From assembly GCA_937892395.1 (NCBI GenBank), contig CALAGJ010000205.1, forward strand, positions 1 to 10,974: a DNA stretch of 10,974 nt, written 5' to 3'. How positions within the stretch are numbered: the first letter of the stretch is position 1; the number at the start of each line of letters is the position of its first letter. The translations under genes and the position numbers were made by a program. The notes below the pieces were generated by a model. That model did no database searches and was not told the origin of the DNA. It worked only from the letters and a program-made list of their open reading frames with translations. Positions 1 through 7,805 of the stretch are shown piece after piece. This stretch comes from an uncultured Parafilimonas sp. (GTDB taxonomy: Bacteria; Bacteroidota; Bacteroidia; Chitinophagales; Chitinophagaceae).

Positions 1-79
1 CAAATATAATCGCAGTTAAGAATAAACGAAAGAGTCCATTTTCAATTGATCTGTAAAAAAAAATATAAATAGAGTAAAC

Positions 80-87
80 TAATTTTG
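80..87 (+). promoter_or_regulatory. Possible Bacteroidota -7 promoter element
   Basis: The octamer TAATTTTG matches the Bacteroidota sigma-A -7 consensus TAnnTTTG. It lies 52 bases before the first gene's ATG, a reasonable leader length. No TTG sits at the expected distance for the -33 element: the nearest, at 46-48, is about 31 bases upstream, which is too far. In DNA this AT-rich such a match can occur by chance. The rest of 1-139 shows nothing else I can support. Confidence 0.3.
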
Positions 88-139
88 AGAAAGTATCGTA
101 TCTCTAATGTAACATTTATTTGCAAATCAATTATTTTCT

Positions 140-391
140 ATGAATAGCCTTATGAATATTTCTTTCCTTGATGACTATTATAGTTTTTTCACATTGATAA
201 CCTTTGCTATTGTGGGCTTTTTACTTGGTTTTTTTGTGAAACAAACAATTATCCAAAAAAAGCAAAATCGAATAATAGAATTGGAAGATGATTTACTAAG
301 GAAAGATGGCACAATCCTTAAGCTGGAACAAAAAATTGCAGACATTACAAAAGACAAGGGCAAAACCGGTATGATGCATAAAGTTTCTTAA
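140..391 (+). CDS. Small membrane protein with coiled-coil tail, function unknown
   Basis: This encodes 83 residues and I do not recognise a named family. A single hydrophobic segment at about residues 15-35 (rich in F, L, I and G) is followed by a basic stretch (KQ, QKKQNR). By the positive-inside rule this places the C-terminus in the cytoplasm. Residues 42-72 are charged with leucine/isoleucine spacing typical of a short coiled coil (IIELEDDLL, ILKLEQKI). A small membrane anchor with a helical tail could act in a complex, but no function can be assigned. The start could be Met1 or Met5 (position 152); neither has a clear ribosome binding site. The organised hydrophobic and heptad pattern supports a real gene; the frame on the opposite strand (178-363) looks like a shadow. 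Confidence 0.6.
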   Translation: MNSLMNISFLDDYYSFFTLITFAIVGFLLGFFVKQTIIQKKQNRIIELEDDLLRKDGTILKLEQKIADITKDKGKTGMMHKVS

Positions 392-682
392 TTTTTTTTG
401 CTATTTATCTCCTCTATTACTTCATACGGACTAAAATTAATTTCCTTACTAACAATAATGCTCTTCATTAAAACTAATGTGGGGGCAGTATGCCCATTTA
501 ATGTATAATACAGATTTGGCCATTAAATATATTTCTGTACGAATAATAGTTGGTTTTAAGTATTATACAAGAGTCCAAATTTTACTCTATTTCTTATGCA
601 TTTTATATAGAGATTTTTTCAAAAAGAGTTTAAATTCATTTCCCTTACTTTTATACTTTCTTAAAAGTAAAAAATTTGTTGT
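392..682. other. AT-rich intergenic stretch without a convincing gene
   Basis: These 291 bases separate the small membrane protein from the DUF1579 gene. They contain one open frame (477-686, 69 codons, ATG start) whose stop overlaps the next ATG as ATGA. Its translation is a run of F, Y, I, L and K with no domain or organised hydrophobic pattern, as expected from AT-rich non-coding DNA. I found no clear hairpin terminator and no good TAnnTTTG element. The promoter of the next gene is presumably here but cannot be located by eye. Confidence 0.5.
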
Positions 683-1252
683 ATGAAACAGGTCAAAAAA
701 ATTTTAATTGCTGCTTTATGTATTTCCTTTTCACAGGGTTTATCTGCTCAAATGACAGAGGCTGAGGGAAAGGCATTTACAGATTTTATGACACCCGGAA
801 AAATACATGCCATGATGGCTAAATCAGATGGAGACTGGAAACAGTCAATTACATTTTGGATGAATCCTGGTGCCCCTCCTATGCAAATGAATTCCACCTG
901 TCATAATGAAATGGTAATGGGGGGCAGGTATCAACTCTCTACATCAGAAGGGGAAATGATGGGTATGCCTTTTAAAGGTCAAGGATTAACCGGATATGAT
1001 AATGTAAGAAACATATTTGTTACAACATGGATTGACAATATGGGTACCGGAATTATTTATATGGAAGGAAAATGGAATGATGCTACAAAAGCCATAGAGT
1101 TTGCAGGAAAAATGACTGATCCTATGGCAGGAAAAGCAATTGATGCCCGTCAGGTATTGACTTTCATGGATGACACACATCAAAAATTAGAAATGTTTGT
1201 AATGCATGGAGACCAAGAGTTTAAATCTATGGAAATACTCATTTCACGATAA
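683..1252 (+). CDS. Secreted DUF1579 family protein, Met-rich
   Basis: This 189-residue protein has a classic Sec signal peptide: basic KQVKK, a hydrophobic core at residues 7-20, and probable cleavage after Ala22 (L-S-A|Q). The mature part matches the DUF1579 pattern: a conserved tryptophan near the N-terminus (GDWK), the GGRYQLS strand, GLTGYDN, then TTWIDNMGTGI followed by a short beta strand and a G-x-W turn. DUF1579 proteins are small exported beta-rich proteins of unknown function. The mature chain has about 20 methionines in 167 residues plus several histidines and one cysteine, which is unusually Met-rich. The ATG start at 683 is chosen because it gives the signal peptide directly. 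The gene is followed 21 bases after its stop by a strong terminator hairpin, so it is probably transcribed alone. Confidence 0.8.
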   Translation: MKQVKKILIAALCISFSQGLSAQMTEAEGKAFTDFMTPGKIHAMMAKSDGDWKQSITFWMNPGAPPMQMNSTCHNEMVMGGRYQLSTSEGEMMGMPFKGQGLTGYDNVRNIFVTTWIDNMGTGIIYMEGKWNDATKAIEFAGKMTDPMAGKAIDARQVLTFMDDTHQKLEMFVMHGDQEFKSMEILISR

Positions 1253-1273
1253 ACAGAATAGATTTCTTTTTTT

Positions 1274-1311
1274 AAACCGCATTTCTATACTGAAGTGCGG
1301 TTTTCTTTTAT
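1274..1311 (+). terminator. Rho-independent terminator after the DUF1579 gene
   Basis: The arms 1274-1285 (AAACCGCATTTC) and 1292-1303 (GAAGTGCGGTTT) pair over 12 positions with one G-U wobble around a 6-base loop (TATACT). The stem is followed by a T-rich tail (TCTTTTAT). It begins 21 bases after the DUF1579 stop codon. The hairpin also ends only about 30 bases before the likely ATG of the next gene, so it could affect read-through into that gene. Confidence 0.85.
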
Positions 1312-1341
1312 AACTTGCCAAAGCTTATTTTTATCGGCGTC

Positions 1342-3066
1342 ATGACAAGGTATTACGCTATTACAATATTTCTATTATTATCTTTCAATCTATATGCCCA
1401 ACAGTGGCAAACACCATTTGAACAATCAGATGGTAAAGAAACAACAACGTATTTTGAATGTATCAAATTTTACAACGCATTAGATGCTGCTTCTACACAG
1501 GTTAAAATGGTAACCAGAGATACTACAGATGCGGGCTATCCTTTACATGTTGTTTTGTATAACAACTTAGGCAATTTTAATATTCAGCATTTTCAGAAAA
1601 GAAAACAATTAGTCATACTTGTCAATAATGGTATTCACCCGGGTGAGCCAGATGGTATTGATGCCAGCATGATATTGCTAAAAAACATCCTCAATAAACA
1701 AATAAAAATTAATGACAATATTATACTTGCCATCATTCCGATATACAATATTGGTGGAGCTTTACAAAGAAATAGTGTAACACGTGTAAGCCAAGATGGG
1801 CCATTATCTTATGGTTTTAGGGGCAATGCACAAAACTTAGATTTAAATAGAGATTTTATAAAAGCAGACAGCAAAGATGCAATGGCTTTTGAAAAAATAT
1901 TTCAGTGGCTACAACCAGATATTTTGATAGATAATCATGTAAGTGATGGTGCAGACTATCAGCATACATTTACTCTACTTACCACACAACATAATAAACT
2001 ACCTGCACCTTTAGGCAATTTTTTACACAATACATTTGAGCCAGCACTTTATAAAAGCATGCAAGAAAAAAACTGGGATATTTGTCCTTATGTCAATTTT
2101 GAAGATGCTTTGCCCGGGTTAGGTTGGACATGCTTTTATGACCCTCCCAGATATAGCAGTGGCTATGCTGCTTTGTTTTCAACTATAGCATTTGTACCTG
2201 AAACACACATGCTAAAACCATTTCAGGAAAGGGTAAAAAGCACCTATGATTTTATGAAGTCTTTAATAGAAGTGGCTGGCATAAATTATCAAACAATACT
2301 TGAAAAAAGAATACTCTCTCAATCCATTATAAAGGATAAATTTTTTCATTATAACTGGACAATTGACAGTACTCAAAAGGATATCATTTCTTTTAAAGGT
2401 TATGATACAGGAATGGTAATAAGTAAGATTACTGGGCTGCCCCGTATGTTTTATAACCACAAAAAACCTTTTACAAAAAATGTTGAATATTACAACTACA
2501 TGAAGCCAAAACAACAAATTATTAAACCCAAATTTTTTATTATACCAGCAGGGTGGCATGCAGCAATACAACGACTGCAATGGAATGGAGTAAAAATGAA
2601 ACAAATTAAAAATGATAGTACCGTTGTTTGTAGTTATTTCATACTTGATCATTATGACACTTATAAGTCAGCTTATGAAAAACACTACCGACACTACAAT
2701 ATACAATACCACAATGAGCAAGATACTATTGCTTTTCACAAAGGGGATTTCCTTTTTTATACCGGACAGGAATCTGATTTATATATCATGGAAACCTTGA
2801 TTCCAGATACAGATGATAGTTTTTTTTCATGGAATTTTTTTGATGCCATTTTGCAACCCAAAGAGGGTTATAGCGACCATCGCTGGGAGGAGGTAGGCGG
2901 TAACTGGCTCTCACAAAACCCTGAATTAAAACATACATTAGAAAAGAAAAAACTTACAGACTCTACATTCGCAACTGATATGGATGCACAACTTTATTTT
3001 GTGTATAGAAATTCGCCTTGGTTTGATCCAAACTATTTGAGGATTCCCGTTTATTTCAACTATTAA
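1342..3066 (+). CDS. Secreted M14-type zinc carboxypeptidase
   Basis: The protein has 574 residues from the ATG at 1342; an in-frame TTG at 1315 is rejected because it lies almost inside the terminator tail and would bury the signal peptide. Residues 1-19 form a signal peptide (hydrophobic core FLLLSFNLYA). M14 metallocarboxypeptidase hallmarks follow in order: H99-P-G-E102 as the H-x-x-E zinc pair, D167-L-N-R-D-F as the substrate-binding Asn/Arg motif, H199 in IDNHV as the probable third zinc ligand, and E287 in PETHMLKPF as the probable catalytic glutamate. The family removes C-terminal residues from peptides. The region beyond about residue 310 is long (some 260 residues) and has no motif I recognise; no T9SS sorting domain is present. 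The product is probably periplasmic or exported. The deiminase gene starts 72 bases downstream with no terminator between, suggesting co-transcription. Confidence 0.85.
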   Translation: MTRYYAITIFLLLSFNLYAQQWQTPFEQSDGKETTTYFECIKFYNALDAASTQVKMVTRDTTDAGYPLHVVLYNNLGNFNIQHFQKRKQLVILVNNGIHPGEPDGIDASMILLKNILNKQIKINDNIILAIIPIYNIGGALQRNSVTRVSQDGPLSYGFRGNAQNLDLNRDFIKADSKDAMAFEKIFQWLQPDILIDNHVSDGADYQHTFTLLTTQHNKLPAPLGNFLHNTFEPALYKSMQEKNWDICPYVNFEDALPGLGWTCFYDPPRYSSGYAALFSTIAFVPETHMLKPFQERVKSTYDFMKSLIEVAGINYQTILEKRILSQSIIKDKFFHYNWTIDSTQKDIISFKGYDTGMVISKITGLPRMFYNHKKPFTKNVEYYNYMKPKQQIIKPKFFIIPAGWHAAIQRLQWNGVKMKQIKNDSTVVCSYFILDHYDTYKSAYEKHYRHYNIQYHNEQDTIAFHKGDFLFYTGQESDLYIMETLIPDTDDSFFSWNFFDAILQPKEGYSDHRWEEVGGNWLSQNPELKHTLEKKKLTDSTFATDMDAQLYFVYRNSPWFDPNYLRIPVYFNY

Positions 3067-3138
3067 TATATGGACTATTCTGTATTAAAGCATGTTTTAC
3101 CTCAATACAAACTGCACTTTAAAATCACTTCTATTCCA

Positions 3139-4416
3139 ATGAATACTTTAAAAATTTTTCTCCTTTATGTTGTGTTTCATTTTCCCATAAATCAAGGACT
3201 TTGTCAACAAATAGCAGATCCCGGACAGTGGCGCCAATCTGCCGAATACGAAACTACAAAATCTGTTTGGATGTTATATCCACAAATAACACATAAACGT
3301 GGGTATAATAATTTTGACGTACAGTTTGAGATGATGAAAGCAATTGTACCAACAGCTACTATAAACTATATTGTGCAGAATGATTCAATAGAACAATTGG
3401 TAAGAGCTGCAATTCCATCAGATTGGATTAGTAATCAACGAATAAAATTTTTTCATTTTCCTTATCAAGAATTTTGGGCCAGAGACTTTGGACCCATATT
3501 TATCACCAATGAAAAAGGTGAAAAAGCAATGGCTGATTTTATGTTTAATTTATGGGGCTATTCAGATACGAGTGATGTGGCAGCAATTCTAGATGAAAAA
3601 TTGGATGAACGCATTGCTTTCAATTTAAAATTGCCGGTACTTTCTTCGCATGTAGTATCAGAAGGTGGCAATAGAGAAATAAATAAGCAGGGCGTATTAC
3701 TGGTAGTAGAAAAGGTTGAAAGACAAAGAAACCCGGGGCTAAGTTTAGCTCAAATGGAAGCTGAATACAAACGTCTTTTGGGTGCAAAAAAAGTAATATG
3801 GCTAAAACAGGGTGTAAGAGATGATGATATGAGTACAATGCCACCCATAAGCGGCCCAGATGGAAAAAAATATTATACCATGCTTACCACCAATGGCCAT
3901 GTAGATGAATTTGCCCGCTTTGTAAACGATAGTACAATCCTACTCGCATCAGTATCTCCGGAGGATAGAACCAATGATATTGAAAAGCAAACTGGTGAAA
4001 GAATGGATATTAATTTTGACATTCTAGAAAAAGCTACAGATATACAGGAGCATCCCTTTCATATCATTAGAATGCCAATGCCTTATATACACACCACTAC
4101 CCTCTCTCCTGCTGATAGTGTGTATAAACAAATAGAAAGTTTACAAATTTTTAATGATAACTATTTCCCTTCTGGCAATGAAATTAACTGTGTAGCCGCA
4201 GCAAGCTATCTAAACTTTGTCATTATCAATGATCGAGTATTGGTAGCAAAATATTGGCAAAAAGGTTTATCAAAGAAGATTAAAAAAAGAGATGAAGAAG
4301 CTGTAAAAATTTTACAATCTGCATTTCCGGAAAAGAGCATTATCCAAATCAACGCCCTATCAGTAAACTATGGTGGAGGAGGTATGCATTGCATTTCAAT
4401 GAATGAGCCATTTTAA
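3139..4416 (+). CDS. Secreted agmatine/peptidylarginine deiminase family protein
   Basis: This belongs to the PAD_porph family (PF04371), which hydrolyses guanidino groups: agmatine to N-carbamoylputrescine, or peptidyl-arginine to citrulline as in Porphyromonas PPAD. From the ATG at 3139 it has 425 residues and a signal peptide (hydrophobic core LKIFLLYVVFHF, likely cleavage near G-L-C-Q). An in-frame ATG at 3070 would add 23 residues before the signal peptide and is less likely. The catalytic set appears complete: D116 in FWARDFGP, the GGNREIN motif, H254 and D256 in GHVDEF, and nucleophile C418 in GGGGMHCIS near the C-terminus. Cytoplasmic agmatine deiminases are usually about 340-370 residues and unexported; PPAD carries extra Ig-like and sorting domains that are absent here. 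Export argues against a purely cytoplasmic polyamine role; the substrate cannot be decided from sequence. Confidence 0.85.
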   Translation: MNTLKIFLLYVVFHFPINQGLCQQIADPGQWRQSAEYETTKSVWMLYPQITHKRGYNNFDVQFEMMKAIVPTATINYIVQNDSIEQLVRAAIPSDWISNQRIKFFHFPYQEFWARDFGPIFITNEKGEKAMADFMFNLWGYSDTSDVAAILDEKLDERIAFNLKLPVLSSHVVSEGGNREINKQGVLLVVEKVERQRNPGLSLAQMEAEYKRLLGAKKVIWLKQGVRDDDMSTMPPISGPDGKKYYTMLTTNGHVDEFARFVNDSTILLASVSPEDRTNDIEKQTGERMDINFDILEKATDIQEHPFHIIRMPMPYIHTTTLSPADSVYKQIESLQIFNDNYFPSGNEINCVAAASYLNFVIINDRVLVAKYWQKGLSKKIKKRDEEAVKILQSAFPEKSIIQINALSVNYGGGGMHCISMNEPF

Positions 4417-4472
4417 TGTAAGAAATGCAAGGCATCCACAATTCATTAAGTTAGTATATCTACTTACTATTG

Positions 4473-7133
4473 CTATTCTTTTATAAACCGCTGATTTTCT
4501 GTTTTTCCATCAGCCATTGTAACTGCAATCATATAAAAACCCCTTGCTAAACCTTGTACATTGATATTGTTTATACCTTGCTGAAGTGTTCCTTTCATCA
4601 CAGTAACACCTGCGGCTGATGTTATACTAAAGAAAGAATTACCCAATACACTTACATTAACTTTCATCAAATCCTGTATAGGATTTGGTGCAATGCTTAT
4701 TGATCCTGCATTTGCAAAGTTGATATTTCTTGTAGCTGTATATGAATCCGCCTCACCAGTGGCCACTTGTTTAATGCGATAATAATTAGTGCCATTTATT
4801 GGCGCTTTATCAATATAGCTCCAACTATTTCCCCTGCTATACACTTTAGCAATAGAAGAAAACCTATAGCCATCTGCACTACGTTCTATGTCAAAGTATT
4901 GAAAATTTGTTTTGATATCGCCACTCCATTGCAGGGAAGCATATTTATTTATTTTAGATACAGTAAATGAACTGATATACAATGGCAATATTTCAGATGA
5001 AGTTGCTTGTACCAGCTGAATATCATCTATGTAAAATCCTTCTGCAGTTACACCCGCATTGCTTGTCATCCTAAATCTGAAACTAAGTTTGGATGTGTTT
5101 TTATAATCAGATAAATCAATCCATTCCCTTACCCATCCCGGCCTGCCACCGGTAAAGGAAGGTACTCCTCCCAGCCCACCACTAAAATCCTCTGCAACCG
5201 TAGTTCTGCCACATACTATCGAAAAAGGTCCGGTAGTACCATTTTTAGATACTTCCACAGTCATTTTATCATAACCATTTTCAGAAAAGTATCTGGTATA
5301 AAAAGAAAGATAAGCATTAGTTGTACCTGTACTGAGGTCAAAGGATTTGATGCATTGAGCTACATTCGTGATATTGTCTTTATAATTTTCTCTAACAGCA
5401 TCATGCAATGATTTTGTACCACTGTATGCCTTTGTATTGGTAAAAAACCATTCTCTATTTGTGCTCCAGTTTGTAGAGAAACTCCCTTCCATATTATCCT
5501 CAAAAATGGTATTGCCTTTATATACTCTGGTTATGGTATCATAATAATGAATGCCATCTGTCTCACAATCCCACACATACTTTACTATGGAGCCATCCGG
5601 TAAAACAGTAGGTATTTTAATCTGCATGTTTACTTTTTCTTCCTGAAGGAAATTAGAAGCCATAATGGTTTTTGTAGCCTCCACTTCTGCTATATTTTGT
5701 AGAGGTATAAGTGCAACCTGAACCGGCTTACCATTTATACCCGTTTGGGTAATTTGCATACTACATATTGCATTATCACTACCAATGATAGCGGGTGTTT
5801 CATCTCTAATGATTACTTGGCTTCCTGCCAGATAAGCCAATTGAAAATGATGCCAAAGTTGCTCCTGAGCCAAAGGAATGATACGACTTTTTAAAGGCCA
5901 GAAACCATCATCAGAAGTACCCGTTTCTGACACATAAGAAAATATTTTTTTACGAATGTCCAAATCTCCTGCGGTGTACCAATCAGTGGATACTCCATTT
6001 ACTTCGTAGCCCAATGTTTCCGGTGTAGTGCCTGCGGCAAAAAAATTATATCGTGGCAAAAGATATTTTGTATAACCATAAAATGCAGCTTCGTCAGCAG
6101 GCTGTGGTGTATGGTTTATTGGCACGCCATAAGGATATATAAATACATTACTAAACGTGTGATTATCTATATGAATATTAAATTTTCTACTATTTACGTA
6201 ATTGCGAATTACCTGTGTTTCGGGCTCTGAAAATGCAGATGGACCTCTATAAGTTTCAGCTGTTTTAATAGGTGAAGAACCAATATCATCATAACCCCAA
6301 TCTACTGCATAATTTCTATTGAGATCTACACCGAGCGGCTCAATTTTACCATAAGTGGAATTTCGATTTTTTCGGTGCAGACCACCACCTGTTGGTGCAA
6401 TACTTCTATTGTATTCAAATCCGTCAGGATTCATACAGAGCAGATAATACAACTCCCTGCTATCAATAATCTCCTTACAAAATGCATCAGTATCATAGTG
6501 TTGTAAGAGATATTGCATAAAAAAAATAAGGTGCATCATGCCCATTGGCTCACGTGCATGCTGAAGGGCATGTTCAAATACTTCTGGTTCATCTTCATCA
6601 ATTGCTGGATTGTCAGAAATTTTTACGACTACAAGAGGTCGATTTTCATAAGAATAACCGATAGTATCTACTTGTACCAAATTGGGGTACTTGGCCTTCA
6701 TTTCCGATATTTTAGAAAATATCTGAGCGAGTGTATAATACCCTCCCATACTACCTTCCGTAAAATCATTAGGTACATCAATCAAGTTCTTTATGGATGT
6801 ACAACTGCTACCATTACTTGGGTTTTTATTATATGCAGTAGTGGCGTAAAAGTTTTCGCCGCTATTTCGCAGATTAAATGAAGCAGTTTCATCTTCAGTA
6901 ATGATAGAAAAAGAAAATTGCTGCTGTCGCAGAATGTTTAGGTCACTACTACTAAGTACAGTAATATATCTGCCGGATTTTCCATCATATACTCCGTGGT
7001 CAAATTCAAGACCTGCCTGTTGCAGCTTTCTGATATCAGTTTGGGCAATACTAATAGATACTTTACTATACTTTTCCTGAGCATGAATGTTCAGGACATA
7101 TAGTATTAATACAAAGGTTACTAATTGTTTCAT
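4473..7133 (-). CDS. Secreted M14 carboxypeptidase with T9SS C-terminal sorting domain
   Basis: This 886-residue multidomain protein begins with a signal peptide (residues 1-18, ending NIHA|Q) and a likely propeptide to about residue 125. The M14 carboxypeptidase domain (about 130-440) has H192-A-R-E195 (zinc), GVDLNRNY (269-275), H325 in DNHTFSN (third zinc ligand) and E403 in SETGTSDDGFWP (catalytic). Then come an Ig-like linker (about 445-540), a beta-sandwich region resembling MAM-type modules (about 545-708, EDNMEG to FYIDDIQL), an FN3-like domain typical of Bacteroidota (about 716-805, with FDIERSADG and NYYRIKQV), and a T9SS type A sorting domain (about 812-886, starting IAPNPIQD and ending GFYMIAV..FIKE). 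The T9SS would carry it across the outer membrane to the surface or medium. It converges on the deiminase gene, 56 bases apart, and lies 130 bases downstream of apaG in the same direction. Confidence 0.92.
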   Translation of the reverse strand: MKQLVTFVLILYVLNIHAQEKYSKVSISIAQTDIRKLQQAGLEFDHGVYDGKSGRYITVLSSSDLNILRQQQFSFSIITEDETASFNLRNSGENFYATTAYNKNPSNGSSCTSIKNLIDVPNDFTEGSMGGYYTLAQIFSKISEMKAKYPNLVQVDTIGYSYENRPLVVVKISDNPAIDEDEPEVFEHALQHAREPMGMMHLIFFMQYLLQHYDTDAFCKEIIDSRELYYLLCMNPDGFEYNRSIAPTGGGLHRKNRNSTYGKIEPLGVDLNRNYAVDWGYDDIGSSPIKTAETYRGPSAFSEPETQVIRNYVNSRKFNIHIDNHTFSNVFIYPYGVPINHTPQPADEAAFYGYTKYLLPRYNFFAAGTTPETLGYEVNGVSTDWYTAGDLDIRKKIFSYVSETGTSDDGFWPLKSRIIPLAQEQLWHHFQLAYLAGSQVIIRDETPAIIGSDNAICSMQITQTGINGKPVQVALIPLQNIAEVEATKTIMASNFLQEEKVNMQIKIPTVLPDGSIVKYVWDCETDGIHYYDTITRVYKGNTIFEDNMEGSFSTNWSTNREWFFTNTKAYSGTKSLHDAVRENYKDNITNVAQCIKSFDLSTGTTNAYLSFYTRYFSENGYDKMTVEVSKNGTTGPFSIVCGRTTVAEDFSGGLGGVPSFTGGRPGWVREWIDLSDYKNTSKLSFRFRMTSNAGVTAEGFYIDDIQLVQATSSEILPLYISSFTVSKINKYASLQWSGDIKTNFQYFDIERSADGYRFSSIAKVYSRGNSWSYIDKAPINGTNYYRIKQVATGEADSYTATRNINFANAGSISIAPNPIQDLMKVNVSVLGNSFFSITSAAGVTVMKGTLQQGINNINVQGLARGFYMIAVTMADGKTENQRFIKE

Positions 7134-7228
7134 GATGCAAATATTGAACGTAAAAATAGGTATTAAAAAAGTGCTTGATTTTTTTTACATATTGTAAAGA
7201 TAATAGAAGTCATTAAGTCAATTGTAGT

Positions 7229-7265
7229 ATGCTTTAATCGTCTTTGTAAGACTAAAGCATTTTTT
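7229..7265 (+). terminator. Hairpin with T-tract on the plus strand, at the 3' end of apaG
   Basis: ATGCTTTA (7229-7236) pairs with TAAAGCAT (7253-7260), and GTCTT (7240-7244) pairs with AAGAC (7248-7252) around a TGT loop, leaving a 3-base bulge (ATC, 7237-7239). This 13-bp stem is followed on the plus strand by T7261-T7265, giving an intrinsic-terminator shape. No plus-strand gene ends here. On the minus strand it starts 3 bases after the apaG stop codon but has no following U-tract. It may stabilise the 3' end of apaG mRNA, stop antisense transcription, or end an unannotated plus-strand RNA. Confidence 0.5.
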
Positions 7266-7650
7266 AATTAAATTTCATAGGCGCCATCAAATCAAATGGA
7301 GGAATTTTTACTTGAAACTCAGATTTATCGTCAAGCTTTTCCATGATATAATATCCACTCATACGGCCCATTTCGCTGCGCAGGTTGCAACCACTTACAT
7401 ATTGAAATTGCTGCCCAGATTGAAGCACAGGTTGTACACCTACAACTCCATCTCCTTCTACATCTTTATCTTCACAACTGCTATCAAAAATAAACCACTT
7501 GCGGCTTAAAAGTTTAATGGTAAAATCGTTCTTATTCTCAATGGTTATACGATAGGCAAATGTATATTCATTAGCAGCAGGATTGCTGTATTCTGGCTGG
7601 TAGAATGTTTCTACACTAATAAATACTCCTTTTGAAATTTTGGATACCAT
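7264..7650 (-). CDS. apaG: ApaG domain protein (Co2+/Mg2+ efflux protein ApaG)
   Basis: The protein is 128 residues, the usual length for stand-alone ApaG. Diagnostic stretches are the central LLSRKWFIFD strand, the GDGVVGVQPVL motif with a following G-x-x-F-x-Y-V-S-G-C turn, M-x-G-Y-Y near residue 98, and a C-terminal IPPFDLMAPM. ApaG is a single fibronectin type III-like beta-sandwich, without a signal peptide. Its name comes from cobalt resistance and Ap4A phenotypes in enterobacteria, but its molecular function is not firmly settled; the same fold occurs in eukaryotic F-box proteins. It lies upstream of the large M14 gene in the same direction, with 130 bases and a hairpin between them, so co-transcription is uncertain. 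An inverted repeat sits just upstream of its start. Confidence 0.93.
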   Translation of the reverse strand: MVSKISKGVFISVETFYQPEYSNPAANEYTFAYRITIENKNDFTIKLLSRKWFIFDSSCEDKDVEGDGVVGVQPVLQSGQQFQYVSGCNLRSEMGRMSGYYIMEKLDDKSEFQVKIPPFDLMAPMKFN

Positions 7651-7661
7651 CGATTAATACA

Positions 7662-7686
7662 TAACAAAAGAAAGGGTATTTTGTTA
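7662..7686. repeat. Inverted repeat in the apaG leader
   Basis: TAACAAAA (7662-7669) and TTTTGTTA (7679-7686) are perfect 8-base inverted arms with a 9-base spacer, 12 bases before the apaG start on its 5' side. TTTTGTTA occurs again at 7708-7715. It could be an operator or a leader hairpin; arms this AT-rich can also arise by chance. Confidence 0.35.
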
Positions 7687-7805
7687 GTGCACAAAGATTA
7701 TATCCTTTTTTGTTATGATTCAGTCAAAATCTTGTGAATAATTTTTTATTGAAAAGTACCGTTCCATACTATTCTGAAAAATAAAATTGTGCCAAAAACG
7801 ATCTG

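Noticed and set aside
477..686. 69-codon plus-strand frame whose stop overlaps the DUF1579 ATG
   Set aside because: The ATGA overlap is suggestive, but the translation is an AT-rich mix of F, Y, I, L and K without domain, signal or organised membrane pattern; more likely chance.
2263..2652. 129-codon minus-strand frame inside the first M14 gene
   Set aside because: It is wholly antisense to a gene with strong family motifs and has a composition rich in F, Y, N and I without a recognisable domain.
4453..4470. TAGTA/TACTA inverted repeat between the convergent deiminase and M14 genes
   Set aside because: Arms are only 5 bases, all weak pairs but one, with no good T-tract; not enough for a terminator.
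6513..6881. 122-codon plus-strand frame inside the T9SS carboxypeptidase gene
   Set aside because: It is antisense to the zinc-site region of the M14 domain, so its openness reflects the real gene; no family resemblance.
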